Source: Burkholderia sp. 4M9327F10 (GTDB taxonomy: Bacteria; Pseudomonadota; Gammaproteobacteria; Burkholderiales; Burkholderiaceae). From it: a stretch of 64,000 nt of DNA. Below the pieces are notes generated by a model. That model had not been told where the DNA came from. It searched no databases and saw nothing but the letters and a program-made list of their open reading frames with translations. Positions 1 to 8,695 of the stretch are shown in pieces. The number at the start of each line of letters is the position of its first letter. Position 1 is the first letter of the stretch. The stretch is taken from contig NZ_SCNV01000002.1 of NCBI RefSeq assembly GCF_005503145.1, forward strand, positions 62,001-126,000, in the 5' to 3' direction. The position numbers and the translations under genes are program-made.

Positions 1-281
1 AACTGCTTGGAGGTGTTGAACTGCGCGGCGGTGGGCGGATCGCCGCCGACAATCCGGTTGATGGCCGTGGAGCGCGCCTGATCGGCACCGGCCACGGCGT
101 TGTCGACCCACAGGCCGCCGGCCTTGTCGTAGGCATCCGCAAACTGCCGGATAGCGGCCGATTCGCCGCCCGAGGTCCACCAGTGAATCACGTTTGCCTT
201 CAGCGGATCGGCGTGAGCAACGATGCCATTGAGTGCGAGGGCCAAGGCAACGCCGCTCACGAGTTTCCTTCTGCAGTTCAT
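1..281 (-). CDS. Sugar ABC transporter periplasmic binding protein (3' part outside window)
   Basis: Only the N-terminal 93 or so codons are in the window; the gene runs off the left edge. The start is the ATG at 279-281, preceded by a GGAGACGG ribosome site. The first 24 or so residues form a signal peptide (MNCRRKLVSG, then an Ala/Leu-rich core ending in AHA). The mature part begins with VIHWWTSGGESAAIRQF, followed by DPPTAAQF, which is typical of the glucose/mannose-type solute-binding proteins of carbohydrate ABC transporters (GtsA-like). It lies 74 bp downstream of, and in the same direction as, the GH1 glucosidase. The pair probably imports a glucoside or glucose and hydrolyses it. Substrate is inferred from family resemblance and neighbour. 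Confidence 0.85.
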   Translation of the reverse strand, partial: MNCRRKLVSGVALALALNGIVAHADPLKANVIHWWTSGGESAAIRQFADAYDKAGGLWVDNAVAGADQARSTAINRIVGGDPPTAAQFNTSKQ

Positions 282-355
282 TCCGTCTCCTCCAGGCTTT
301 GCGCCTTTGTTTCAGGTCGACATACAAACCAGCTCAACGTATTCGGTTGCAGACT

Positions 356-1747
356 TCAGTTACGTTTCTTGCGCTCCTCGATAAACTTTGCAATCAGTTC
401 GGCACTGCGTTTGACGGTGCGCTTTTGCGTCTCATAGTCGACATGCACTACGCCGAAGCGCCGCTCGTAACCGAAGGCCCATTCGAAGTTGTCCAGCAGC
501 GACCACACGAAATAGCCGCGAATATCGACCCCGGCCTTGATCGCGCTATCCACCGCCGCCATGTGGCGTTTGAGGAACGAGATACGCTGGGGGTCGTCGA
601 CACGGCCCTCGATCACGCGATCGTCCGACGCCATGCCGTTCTCCGTAATATAGATCGGCGGCAGGTTCGGGTAGCTTTTGTGAAAACCGATCAGCAGGTC
701 GCGCAAGCCGTCCGGATGCACTTCCCAGCCCATCTGCGTGCGTTCGACGCCTGTCGGCGGCACCTCCGTGAAGCCATGTCCACCGTCGCTCTGCACGTTG
801 GTGCGGAAGTAATAATTGATGCCGAGAAAGTCGAGCGGCGCGGAGATGGTCTTGAGGTCGCCCTCCAGCACGAGCGGCTCGGTACCGGGCCAGAGATCGA
901 ACAGATCGTCAGGGTATGCGCCTTTGAACAGCGGGTCGAGAATCCAGGCGTTGTGCTGGACTTCGAACAGATGCGCCGCGTGGCGATCGGCGGCGCTTTC
1001 CGAATTCGCGGTGCCGCGGCCTACGTTGGCGACGAGCCCTTTCAGCGAAGCAGGGTCGTTGGCGCGCAGCACGGGAATTGCCAGGCCGTGTGCAAGCAGC
1101 AGGTGATGCATGGCCTGGGTGGCGAAGCGCCCGTTGGCGAGGCCCGGTGCGTGATGGCCGTTGCCGTAGCCGAGATACGCCGAGCACCACGGTTCGTTGA
1201 GCGTCATCCATGCATCGACCCGGCCGGCAAGCTCGCGGCTCATCAGGTCTGCATAGTCGGCAAAGCGGTACGCGACGTCGCGGTTGAGCCAGCCGCCACG
1301 ATCTTCCAGATATTGCGGCAAATCCCAGTGGTAGAGCGTGACGAAGGTCTTGAGCCCCTTTTCCTTGAGGCGATCGAGCAGGCGTTTGTAGAAGTCGAGG
1401 CCCTTCTGGTTAGGCTTGCCCTGCCCGTCCATGACGCGCGGCCACGCGATCGACAGGCGATAGGCTTCGAAGTTGAGCGCCGTCAGCAGATCGAAGTCCT
1501 CTTCCCAGCGATGATAGTGATCGCAGGCAATCTCGCCGGTGTCGCCCGCCAGCACTTTGCCGGGGGTAGCCGAGAAGGTGTCCCAGATCGAGCTCAGGCG
1601 GCCGTCTTCATGGACAGCCCCTTCAATCTGGTAGGAAGCGGTAGCGGCGCCGAGCAGGAAGTGCTTGCGCCAGAGCGCGGAATCGGCGGGCGGCGTGAAC
1701 GGGTCGCCGTTCAGGTCTTGAGGCGGAGCGGATAGATCGTTTGCCAT
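356..1747 (-). CDS. Family GH1 beta-glucosidase
   Basis: A 463-residue cytoplasmic retaining beta-glycosidase that hydrolyses beta-glucosides or related beta-glycosides to free sugar. Visible family signatures are the N-terminal ATASYQIEGA segment (about residues 35-44), the acid/base motif TLNEPW with Glu185 and the nucleophile motif YITENG with Glu369. Length is normal for bacterial GH1 (about 450-480). No signal peptide is present, so the substrate must be imported, consistent with the ABC binding-protein gene immediately downstream. The start ATG has an AAGGAGG ribosome site 6-7 bases upstream. A 16-bp perfect palindrome at 1793-1808, 46 bp upstream, suggests control by a LacI-family repressor that is not encoded beside it in this window. 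Confidence 0.95.
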   Translation of the reverse strand: MANDLSAPPQDLNGDPFTPPADSALWRKHFLLGAATASYQIEGAVHEDGRLSSIWDTFSATPGKVLAGDTGEIACDHYHRWEEDFDLLTALNFEAYRLSIAWPRVMDGQGKPNQKGLDFYKRLLDRLKEKGLKTFVTLYHWDLPQYLEDRGGWLNRDVAYRFADYADLMSRELAGRVDAWMTLNEPWCSAYLGYGNGHHAPGLANGRFATQAMHHLLLAHGLAIPVLRANDPASLKGLVANVGRGTANSESAADRHAAHLFEVQHNAWILDPLFKGAYPDDLFDLWPGTEPLVLEGDLKTISAPLDFLGINYYFRTNVQSDGGHGFTEVPPTGVERTQMGWEVHPDGLRDLLIGFHKSYPNLPPIYITENGMASDDRVIEGRVDDPQRISFLKRHMAAVDSAIKAGVDIRGYFVWSLLDNFEWAFGYERRFGVVHVDYETQKRTVKRSAELIAKFIEERKKRN

Positions 1748-1792
1748 GAATCCTCCTTTGAGAGGTCGTCAAACCGGTCGGGCGAATGCGCA

Positions 1793-1808
1793 GTGGAAGC
1801 GCTTCCAC
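1793..1808. promoter_or_regulatory. Candidate LacI-family operator upstream of the GH1 gene
   Basis: A perfect 16-bp palindrome, GTGGAAGCGCTTCCAC, with the central CG dyad typical of LacI/GalR-family operators. It is placed to overlap the glucosidase promoter. The arms differ from those of the TTGGAAAACGTTTTCCAA operators at 11880 and 12029 (GAAGC rather than GAAAAC), so a different repressor probably binds. No cognate regulator gene is visible nearby. Confidence 0.6.
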
Positions 1809-2024
1809 AAGAACCAGCGAACGATATCAGCGGCTAAATCCAGGCAGCAATCAGGGTTTGTCTGGAGGGGGGGAGCCCATTGAGGCGTATGAGCGCTGCG
1901 GTCGTCCCGCCATGCACGAGACATTTCAGAGCCGTGGTTTTCTCGCGTAGGCTTTGGAGGAACAATCTCGCGACATCACGACCGTTACACTCATGCTGAC
2001 AGACACCAACTTGAGGCAAGACTG

Positions 2025-2477
2025 ATGCCCGCTCATAATACGATCCGCCTGTCGCCGCCAAGCGAGGCTTCGATTGACCGATCCACTCTGTTTGAGCTCT
2101 ATAAAACGTCCTTGCATGACTACATCGAGGCGACGTTCGGATGGGATGACGACTACCAGATACGGCGCTTCGATACGGAATACGGCGAAGGTGTGTTGTC
2201 GTTGATCTGGCAAGGCGCCGAAGCCGCGGGCGTACTGGCGTTGCGAAGCGAAGCGGAATCGCTGCACGTATCACTGCTGCTTCTGTGGCCCGCCTATCGC
2301 AGCGAAGGGATTGGGCGCGAGGTCATGCAGATGGTGATGGAGCAGGCTACGCGTAGCGGCATGCCCGTCACGCTGTCGTGTTTCCAGCGTAATCACGGCG
2401 CCCTGCGCTTCTACCGAATGTTGAACTTCACGGTCCTATCGGTTGACGAGCATTTCGTCAACCTGCGCTATGGCTAG
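2025..2477 (+). CDS. GNAT-family N-acetyltransferase
   Basis: A 150-residue single-domain acetyltransferase that would transfer acetyl from acetyl-CoA to an unknown amine. The GNAT motif A region is seen at about residues 75-105: a beta strand (LHVSLLLLWPAYR) followed by the acetyl-CoA pyrophosphate loop SEGIGREVM, matching the R/Q-x-x-G-x-G/A pattern. The C-terminal NHGALRFYRMLNFT is the usual GNAT motif B ending. The start has a GAGGCAAGACTG leader that supplies a ribosome site. It is alone, divergent from the glucosidase, and the acetylated substrate cannot be read from the sequence. Confidence 0.85.
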   Translation: MPAHNTIRLSPPSEASIDRSTLFELYKTSLHDYIEATFGWDDDYQIRRFDTEYGEGVLSLIWQGAEAAGVLALRSEAESLHVSLLLLWPAYRSEGIGREVMQMVMEQATRSGMPVTLSCFQRNHGALRFYRMLNFTVLSVDEHFVNLRYG

Positions 2478-2488
2478 GCGAGCAAAAG

Positions 2489-2542
2489 ACGGTAGGCGTC
2501 GAAGTTGAGCGTCGAGAAAAGGTTGAGGCTCGCTTCCCAGCG
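2489..2542 (-). pseudogene. Scrap of a second GH1 glycosidase gene
   Basis: On the minus strand this segment encodes RWEASLNLFSTLNFDAYR, which aligns without gaps to residues 80-97 of the GH1 protein (RWEEDFDLLTALNFEAYR) with 10 of 18 residues identical. By eye 40 of 54 bases match the segment 1457-1510. An in-frame stop lies directly upstream and another four codons downstream, so only this short piece survives. It appears to be a relic of a deleted or diverged GH1 paralogue just after the GNAT stop. The shortness of the match is the main caveat. Confidence 0.5.
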
Positions 2543-2666
2543 ATCTATCGGCTAGCGGACCGCGTCGGCCCGGTTGCACTCGCTAAAACGAACTTTTCGC
2601 CCAATTCTTGCGTTATGGCGAGCCAAGTATTAAACTAGTCATATGCCTAGTCACTTCGAGCCCATC

Positions 2667-2921
2667 ATGCATACTTGGCCTGTACAAGACGCGAAAGCCC
2701 GCTTCAGCGAACTACTGGACGCCTGTGTCAGCGAGGGGCCGCAACTGGTGACCCGTCGCGGCACAGAAACGGCTGTACTGGTGCCTATCGCCGAATGGAA
2801 GCGGTTGAACGCCGCTGCACGTCCCTCGCTGAAGGCCTTGCTATTGTCCGATGTAGGCCGTGGTGACTTTGACTTGCCACCGCGCGGACGTGCGAAGCGT
2901 CGTACAACTACTTCTCTGTAA
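2667..2921 (+). CDS. Phd/YefM-family type II antitoxin
   Basis: An 84-residue antitoxin counted from the ATG at 2667; an upstream in-frame ATG at 2643 would add eight residues. WPVQDAKARFSELLDAC, followed by GPQLVTRRGTETAVLVPIAEWKRL, is the classic Phd/YefM N-terminal DNA-binding fold, which both represses its own promoter and, through the C-terminal tail, neutralises the toxin. The stop codon lies 7 bp before the toxin start, the usual antitoxin-first arrangement. CTAGTCA occurs twice (2635-2641 and 2647-2653) just upstream of the start and could be part of an autoregulatory operator. Confidence 0.88.
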   Translation: MHTWPVQDAKARFSELLDACVSEGPQLVTRRGTETAVLVPIAEWKRLNAAARPSLKALLLSDVGRGDFDLPPRGRAKRRTTTSL

Positions 2922-2928
2922 GGCAACC

Positions 2929-3333
2929 GTGTTTCTTCTGGATACGAATGTTGTTTCGGAGCTTCGCAAGCCCCGCCCACATGGTGCCGTTGTCTCATGG
3001 ATCGAAAGTGTTGAGGACAGCGATCTTTACCTATCGGCCGTGACACTCGGTGAAATTCAAGCAGGCATCGAAATCACCCGCGAACAGGACGCCGACAAGG
3101 CCGCGATGCTTGAAGCGTGGGCCGACCAGGTCAACGGGACCTACAATGTTTTGCTCATGGATGCAGCGACCTTCCGGCTTTGGGCGAAGCTGATGCATCG
3201 TCAGTCGAACACCGTCTACGAAGACGCCATGATCGCAGCCAGCGCAATGGTGCACAAGCTTACTGTCGCCACACGAAACGTCCGGGACTTTGAACGCTTT
3301 GACGTGCCGGTGTTCAACCCATTCGGGAAATAA
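2929..3333 (+). CDS. vapC: PIN-domain toxin, VapC/FitB type
   Basis: A 134-residue PIN-domain ribonuclease toxin. I chose the GTG at 2929 because the PIN fold begins at once (MFLLDTNVVSELRKPRP) and the spacing after the antitoxin stop is 7 bp; a longer frame from 2860 would overlap the antitoxin. The metal-binding acidic residues expected for PIN nucleases are present: Asp5 in LLDTN, Glu42 in LGEIQAG, Asp99 in YEDAMIAA and Asp120 near RNVRDF. The sequence is of the FitB-like plasmid stability subgroup. It probably cleaves RNA when released from the Phd-like antitoxin. The RNA target is unknown. Confidence 0.9.
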   Translation: MFLLDTNVVSELRKPRPHGAVVSWIESVEDSDLYLSAVTLGEIQAGIEITREQDADKAAMLEAWADQVNGTYNVLLMDAATFRLWAKLMHRQSNTVYEDAMIAASAMVHKLTVATRNVRDFERFDVPVFNPFGK

Positions 3334-3584
3334 GCCTGCCGATCGGCGCCAAGGTATCGCGCGAGCGCCATGACATACCCCGACATAATTGAAGCATGGA
3401 ATCCCAACTCCCCTTCCCCCATACTCGCCTCTGCTGACGGTGCACCTGCATGAACGTGCGTGAGTTCAGCAGGTGAGTCAGATATGAACGAGATCGCAAA
3501 CGCGCAAGCATGCTGCGGCTCATCAATCATCCGACGATACGTTTAAGCGAGCGACGACACGACCGTGTCAGGGACAGGACGAGC

Positions 3585-4352
3585 ATGTGGACTTCAATTC
3601 AATTCGTACGAAACAAAGGCGTGCGCGGCGCGGCGGCGGCAGCAGTAGTGCTTTGCACGTTGCTGGCCGGCTGTGCGGGCGGCGTCACCAACACCGCCCA
3701 GTATTCGGCTCAGCCGCAAGTGCGCCCCGATAACATCTACGTCTATTCGTTCGACAGCACGCCCGACCAGGTAAAACTCGACAATGGCGGCCTGATCCAG
3801 AAAGTGAAGTCGCAGTTTGACGGCACCTCCGCTGCGCAAAAACAGGCCGAGGAAGCCACCGAAGTCCGCGAGCAGGTCGCCAATGAGATCGTGCGGCAGT
3901 TGCAGTCCATGGGGCTGCGCGCCATCCGCTCGGACATTCCGGCGCCGGCCGATCAGAACGTCCTGCTGGTGCAAGGCAAGTTCGACACCATCGATTCAGG
4001 CAATCGCCGGCGCCGCATCCTGATTGGACTCGGCGCGGGCAAGAGCGAACTCAGCACCTCGGTGCAGTTGCTGTACAAGCCGGCCGGTGGCACGCCGCGG
4101 CTCGTGCAGAGCTTCGACGCCAGCGCGGATAGCGGCAAGATGCCCGGCATGGCGGAGACGGCGGGCATAGGGGCGGCTGCGGGTCATCTCGCCACCTCAG
4201 CGGCGGCGGGCGCTGGACTGCATGGCGTCTCCGAGACCACGCACGGCGGCGCGGCGGGCAATGCGAAAAAGCTAGCCGAGTCGATCGCCAAACAGGTGGC
4301 GGAAATCGGCAAAGTGCAAGGCTGGATGCCCGCGGAGCGCACCAAAGGTTAA
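3585..4352 (+). CDS. DUF4410-type outer-membrane lipoprotein
   Basis: A 255-residue protein counted from the ATG at 3585. The N terminus is a lipoprotein signal (hydrophobic Ala/Val/Leu run ending in the lipobox LLAGC), so it is probably lipidated and attached to a membrane. The body (VRPDNIYVYSF, EVREQVANEIVRQLQSMGL, LVQGKFDTIDSGNRRRR) matches the DUF4410 family of proteins with unknown function. The C-terminal part has a Gly/Ala-rich stretch (about residues 180-230) and ends with a helix. It stands alone between the toxin-antitoxin pair and the convergent MFS gene. Role unknown. Confidence 0.75.
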   Translation: MWTSIQFVRNKGVRGAAAAAVVLCTLLAGCAGGVTNTAQYSAQPQVRPDNIYVYSFDSTPDQVKLDNGGLIQKVKSQFDGTSAAQKQAEEATEVREQVANEIVRQLQSMGLRAIRSDIPAPADQNVLLVQGKFDTIDSGNRRRRILIGLGAGKSELSTSVQLLYKPAGGTPRLVQSFDASADSGKMPGMAETAGIGAAAGHLATSAAAGAGLHGVSETTHGGAAGNAKKLAESIAKQVAEIGKVQGWMPAERTKG

Positions 4353-4420
4353 GGGCGGAGCGGTTTGACCGCACTAGGCCGCCCGGTCAACGAGACGAAG
4401 CGGCCACCTCAAAGAGTCAA

Positions 4421-5713
4421 TCACGCCCCCACTTCGCTCGTCAGCGTCTCAACAGGCCGCGCCTTTAGCGGCTTGACCACGGTCCACAGCACCGTAGCGC
4501 CGATCAGGTCGCCAAACCCCAGCGCAATGAAGAACGGCGTATAACCTACCCGGCTCACGAACCAGCCAATCACGAGGGTGAAGGCCAGATTGCCGATCCC
4601 GGCGACACACCCCGCCAGCCCCGTAGCCGTTCCCACCTCACGGCGCGGGAACAGGTCGGCGGACATGGAGATCACCGTAATCGACAATGTCTGGTGCGCA
4701 AAACCGCCCAGGCACAGCAGGAAAATCGCCATCACCGGACTCTGCACCAACCCTACTCCCGCCATGCCGATCATCAGCACGGCCGCGAGCGTGAACACCA
4801 TGCGTTTGCCATCGACGATGGGCGTGCCGAACCGGCTCCTCAGCCACGCCGAAAGCGACCCGCCCATCAAACAGCCGATGTCGGCGGTCACGAACGGCAG
4901 CCATGCGGTCATGGCAATCGTCTTCAGATCGAAACCGCGCGCCTGGTAGAGATAAAGCGGCATCCAGTAGACCAGCGTGCCCCAGACCGGGTCCGCAAAA
5001 AAGCGCGGCAAGGCAATGCCCCAGAAATTACGTTGCTTGAGAATTGCCAGCACCGATGGCTTCTCCGCATCGTTCTGACGCAGCGTGCTCTCCTGGCCCG
5101 CGGCAATATAGGCCGCTTCCTGCTTCGACAAGGCCGGATGCCGGTCCGGATGCCGGTAGAACACGAGCCACAGGACAGCCCAGCACAGACCGAGGCCACC
5201 GGCGATCACGAAGGCCATCTGCCAGTTGTAGTGCAGGATCGACCAGGCAATCAATGGCGGTGCGAGAATGGCGCCCGTCGAGGTGCCGAGATTGAACACG
5301 CCTGCCGCGATGCCGCGCTCGCGTGCCGGAAACCAGAAGGCGGTGGCGCGCATGCCACCGGGAATAAAGGATGCCTCCACCAGGCCCAACGCGCCGCGCA
5401 GCAGGAACAGCCCCACCCAGCCGGACACCAGGCCGTGCGACATGCAGATCAGCGACCACGCCACCCCGCAGATCAGAAAGCCGGCCCGTAGTCCAATACG
5501 GTCCATCATATAACCGGTCAGCGGCGCACCGATCGGGTACATCACCATAAAGGCGCCGGTAATCCAGCCGTATTGATGCGTGCTGATATGCAGGTGCTGC
5601 ATGACCGTCGGCGCGGCGACGCTCAATGAGCTACGTGCCAGATAGTTGGTGATCGTGCCGAGCGTCAGCAGTCCGATCATCCACCATCTGAGTCCTTTCA
5701 CCTTGATTGTCAT
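4421..5713 (-). CDS. MFS transporter of the anion:cation symporter family, probable uronate/aldarate carrier
   Basis: A 430-residue inner-membrane carrier with about 12 hydrophobic segments. The MFS motif between helices 2 and 3 is visible as GYMMDRIGLRAGF, and the N-terminal TNYLARSSLSVAAPTV is typical of the ACS subfamily that includes hexuronate (ExuT), galactarate/glucarate (GudP, GarP) and phthalate carriers. It is the last gene of the leftward uronate operon, 76 bp after the alginate-lyase-like gene, so a uronate or aldarate is the likely substrate; that is inference from context. A GGAGACGAAG ribosome site precedes the start. Confidence 0.85.
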   Translation of the reverse strand: MTIKVKGLRWWMIGLLTLGTITNYLARSSLSVAAPTVMQHLHISTHQYGWITGAFMVMYPIGAPLTGYMMDRIGLRAGFLICGVAWSLICMSHGLVSGWVGLFLLRGALGLVEASFIPGGMRATAFWFPARERGIAAGVFNLGTSTGAILAPPLIAWSILHYNWQMAFVIAGGLGLCWAVLWLVFYRHPDRHPALSKQEAAYIAAGQESTLRQNDAEKPSVLAILKQRNFWGIALPRFFADPVWGTLVYWMPLYLYQARGFDLKTIAMTAWLPFVTADIGCLMGGSLSAWLRSRFGTPIVDGKRMVFTLAAVLMIGMAGVGLVQSPVMAIFLLCLGGFAHQTLSITVISMSADLFPRREVGTATGLAGCVAGIGNLAFTLVIGWFVSRVGYTPFFIALGFGDLIGATVLWTVVKPLKARPVETLTSEVGA

Positions 5714-5789
5714 GATAGGGCTTCGTCTCCTATATCTCTTGCTCAGTGTTTTGTGATGGTTGTTGCGATAACGCGGGGAACTGTCGGCC

Positions 5790-6917
5790 TCAGGCGAACA
5801 GGCCCCGCACTACCGGTTGCGCGTCGAGCGCATCGGCCATGCGCGCAAAGCGCGGATCGAGTCGCGCGGCGATCCAGTAGAGGTTCGAGGCCTCTTCGCG
5901 TTGCCAAAGTCCCGCGTAACCCTGCACATGCGCTGCCGCGCGGCGTGCGTCGAAACCCACCGTGCTATGCACGAACTCCTCATGCTGCTGGTCGCCCGCC
6001 GCATACGGCGAGAGCCAGCTCAGCGCGGCCGCCAGCCGTCCCTGCAGCGCGGCGAGGCCGTACCAGTCGTCGCCGTGCGCGGCGGCAATCGAAGCCGCCG
6101 TCAGGAGCGGTTCGAGGTCGTAGACCACGTAGTGCATCGCATCGCGCTGGCTGAAGTCGTAGGTGTGGCCATCGCTATCGATGTTGCGCGTCACATGTGC
6201 AATGAAGCCGTCGCGCGCGGCGGCAATCAGACCGGTGTCGCCCGAGAGATACGCACCGGCGCTCGCCAGCTTGATGCGGTGGCTCTGCCAGTTGTTCAGG
6301 CCGGTGCTCGGATCACCCACGCGCCGGGTACCCAGATAGCCGGTTGCCAACTCGCGGCCGAGCTGACGGGTCTCGTCGAGCGTCGCCGGAGCCAACCGCT
6401 CCTGCACGAAGTCGAAACCGAACAGCAGGTCGACGAGATCGGCTTCATCGATCGGGTTGAATGAAGGCGCATAGCTGCCCACCCAGGCTTCGATATAGGT
6501 GGCGGCTTTGGTTGCATATGGCGCATGGCCGGTAACGCACCACGCGAGTCCCTGCGTGAGCGTCTGACGCCAGTCCTCCTGCGCAAGCACGCTCGCATCG
6601 CGCTCCTGCTCATGCGGCAAGAGCCCTTGCGTGTGAACGACCGCGCGGGGATGCGGCTCGCGCGCCAGACCCGCGTCAGCCAGCAACCTGATCTGTCCGG
6701 CCAGTTCGGGCGTCACACGCTGCCGTATCTGCGCGGCGCGTTGCGCCGAGGACAGCGCGAATGTTCCGCCCGCCTGGGCCGTATTGCTTTCCTGGGCGCG
6801 CACGCCACCCGGTAACGCGGACATTAACCACATCGCCGGAAGCGCGGCAGCTGCACCTAGCAACCGGCGCCTCTCCAGAGAAGGCAGCTTGCCTCCCTCG
6901 CCATTCATGTAATTCAT
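5790..6917 (-). CDS. Exported alginate-lyase-domain protein
   Basis: A 375-residue protein with a twin-arginine-like signal (LERRRLLGAAAALPAMWLM, cleavage near GVRAQ), so it is probably exported folded to the periplasm. The body is an all-helical toroid-type sequence; NNWQSHRIKLASAGAYLSGD and the later HYVVYDLEPLL correspond to the NN-H helix and downstream conserved region of the alginate lyase domain family, which cleaves uronic-acid polymers by beta-elimination. Its ATG overlaps the stop of the lactonase gene (ATGA), so it is translationally coupled to uronate catabolism. It may release uronates from an oligouronide. The actual polymer is not known and catalytic competence is inferred. Confidence 0.75.
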   Translation of the reverse strand: MNYMNGEGGKLPSLERRRLLGAAAALPAMWLMSALPGGVRAQESNTAQAGGTFALSSAQRAAQIRQRVTPELAGQIRLLADAGLAREPHPRAVVHTQGLLPHEQERDASVLAQEDWRQTLTQGLAWCVTGHAPYATKAATYIEAWVGSYAPSFNPIDEADLVDLLFGFDFVQERLAPATLDETRQLGRELATGYLGTRRVGDPSTGLNNWQSHRIKLASAGAYLSGDTGLIAAARDGFIAHVTRNIDSDGHTYDFSQRDAMHYVVYDLEPLLTAASIAAAHGDDWYGLAALQGRLAAALSWLSPYAAGDQQHEEFVHSTVGFDARRAAAHVQGYAGLWQREEASNLYWIAARLDPRFARMADALDAQPVVRGLFA

Positions 6918-7837
6918 AGTACACCTGCATATTCAGGTTCCCGCAGCCCAGTCACGCCAGGACGTAGCGCGAACAGATGCCCGTCATCCTCTGTAGCGCC
7001 CGTGGCGGGACGGATCGAGGTGACAAACAGCGTGTCGAGCGCAGCGCCGCCGAACGCGCACATGGCGGGCTTCACGGCAGGCACGGCAATCTGCCGGTCC
7101 AGCTTGCCCTGCGGTGTAAAGCGCAGCAGCAGGCCTGCGTCGTTGGCGCAGATCCAGTAGCAACCGTCCGCGTCGACCGCTGCGCCATCGGGACGGCCCG
7201 CATGGTGATGCAGATCAGCAAACACGCGCCGGTTATGCGGCTCGCCCGTCACAACGTCGTAGTCGAACGCCCAGATCAGCCGGCGCGACGGATGCGAGTC
7301 GGACAGATACATCGTCGTCCCCTGCGGCGACCATGCGAGACCGTTCTGCACGATCAGCGCATCGACTACGGGTGCCGACAGAACCCCGCGCTCGTCGAAG
7401 CGGTATAGCGCCCCCGCGGGATTTGCCGCCGCCATGTCCTGCACCATCGTGCCGGACCAGAAACGCCCCTGGCGATCGCAGCGTCCGTCGTTAAAGCGCA
7501 TGCCTGCAAACGGAAACGCGGGCGCAGCGAGCTTGCGGCCGGTGATGGGCGCCGCTGCCCCGCCAGCAGGCGCTTGGGTCAGCGTGAACGCAAAGAGACC
7601 CGTCTCGCAGCCGGCCAGAACCGTGCCCTCACGATCGAACGCGAGGCACGCCACCTTCTCCGGCAAGAGCCATTCGGCGCGCTCGCCTGTCTCGACCCGC
7701 AGACGCACGATCTTCTGTGCAGGAATGTCGACCCAGTAGAGCGCCTTTTCCTGGGTACGCCATACGGGACTCTCGCCCACCATCGCCGGGGCTGCGCCTG
7801 TCACACGTTCCACTCTTACGTTCGTCGTCGCGCTCAC
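6914..7837 (-). CDS. SMP-30/gluconolactonase-family lactonase, probable aldarolactonase
   Basis: A 307-residue six-bladed propeller lactonase. I chose the GTG at 7835-7837, which overlaps the stop of uronate dehydrogenase by four bases (GTGA); a longer frame upstream runs inside that gene. Diagnostic SMP-30 segments are GESPVWRTQEKALYWVDI, where the Glu is the metal ligand, MRFNDGRCDRQGRFWSGTM, NGLAWSPQGTTMYLSDS and GRPDGAAVDADGCYW. In this operon it would hydrolyse the glucaro- or galactaro-lactone formed by uronate dehydrogenase to the open aldarate. The family is well established for this step beside Udh; the specific lactone is inferred. Confidence 0.88.
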   Translation of the reverse strand: MSATTNVRVERVTGAAPAMVGESPVWRTQEKALYWVDIPAQKIVRLRVETGERAEWLLPEKVACLAFDREGTVLAGCETGLFAFTLTQAPAGGAAAPITGRKLAAPAFPFAGMRFNDGRCDRQGRFWSGTMVQDMAAANPAGALYRFDERGVLSAPVVDALIVQNGLAWSPQGTTMYLSDSHPSRRLIWAFDYDVVTGEPHNRRVFADLHHHAGRPDGAAVDADGCYWICANDAGLLLRFTPQGKLDRQIAVPAVKPAMCAFGGAALDTLFVTSIRPATGATEDDGHLFALRPGVTGLREPEYAGVL

Positions 7838-8676
7838 CGTTGTGGCTCCATCGGACCTGCCAGCACGAACGGGCCGCCCTGGAAGCGCTGGGTCGGATCG
7901 TCGAGATCCGCATCGGGCGCCGTGAGCGGAAACAGATGCTCGAACTGCTCCGAGCTGTCCTGCGGCCGGAAGCCGAGAAAGGCCGCCTTGGTGTTGTCCA
8001 CCCACTTGCGACGGTTATCCGACACGCCATACACAATCGCGTGCCCCACCCGGTTGGTGAACAGCGAGCAGCGCACCAGTTCGATGAAGTCACGATAGCT
8101 CAGATACGTCACCAGCATGCGCGGGTTCTTCGGCTGCTCGAACGACGAGCCGATCCGCAGACACACCGTCTCCAGCCCGAAGCGGTCGAAGTAGTAGCGC
8201 GACAGCGATTCGCCGAAGCACTTGCTGACGCCGTACAGGCTGTCGGGACGCAACGGCGCGTCGATATCGACCACCGAATTGACCGGATGAAACCCCACCG
8301 CATGATTCGAGCTGGCGTAGACGATGCGCTTCACGCCCTGCTTCCGCGCGGCCGAATACAGGTTGTACAGGCCGCGGATATTCGCTTCGAGCAAATCCTC
8401 GAACGGCGCTTCGACCGAAATGCCGCCCAGGTGAATCACCGCGTCGACACCTTCGAGCAGTGCATGCACCGCCTGCTGGTCAGCGAGATCCACCACCGCC
8501 GCCTCTTCGTGCCCGGCCAGTTCGCCAAGGGGCGCGATATCGCTCACGCGCACGATCTCGGCCCACGCAGCGAGCGCGCCGCGCAGCTGCTTGCCGAGAT
8601 TGCCGGCGGCGCCCGTCAGCAATAAACGCCGGAATGGCTTACGGCTCGCGCCGGATTCGAATTTCGGGTCCGTCAT
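7834..8676 (-). CDS. udh: Uronate dehydrogenase
   Basis: A 280-residue extended-SDR enzyme that oxidises D-galacturonate or D-glucuronate to the aldarolactone with NAD+. The Rossmann glycine motif GAAGNLG is at residues 22-28, an acidic residue follows the second strand (VRVSDIAP) as expected for NAD preference, and the catalytic YGVSK gives Tyr148 and Lys152. ASSNHAVGFHP and ISVEAPFEDLLEANI are characteristic of Udh rather than sugar epimerases. It overlaps the downstream lactonase gene by four bases and follows the aldolase gene by 19 bp, which places it in an oxidative uronate pathway. Confidence 0.92.
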   Translation of the reverse strand: MTDPKFESGASRKPFRRLLLTGAAGNLGKQLRGALAAWAEIVRVSDIAPLGELAGHEEAAVVDLADQQAVHALLEGVDAVIHLGGISVEAPFEDLLEANIRGLYNLYSAARKQGVKRIVYASSNHAVGFHPVNSVVDIDAPLRPDSLYGVSKCFGESLSRYYFDRFGLETVCLRIGSSFEQPKNPRMLVTYLSYRDFIELVRCSLFTNRVGHAIVYGVSDNRRKWVDNTKAAFLGFRPQDSSEQFEHLFPLTAPDADLDDPTQRFQGGPFVLAGPMEPQR

Positions 8677-8695
8677 GTTAGTGCCTGTTCCTCGA

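Noticed and set aside
233..1735. 500-residue frame antisense to the GH1 gene
   Set aside because: Mirror of the GC-rich codon pattern; the GH1 frame has all catalytic motifs. The same reasoning removes other long antisense frames, for example opposite kdpB, kdpA, the VgrG-TssF chimera and the NRAMP gene.
4353..4384. Hairpin between the DUF4410 gene and the MFS gene
   Set aside because: GGGCGG/CCGCCC with an inner GCGGT/ACCGC pair can fold, but has no T-tract; such folds are frequent in GC-rich DNA.
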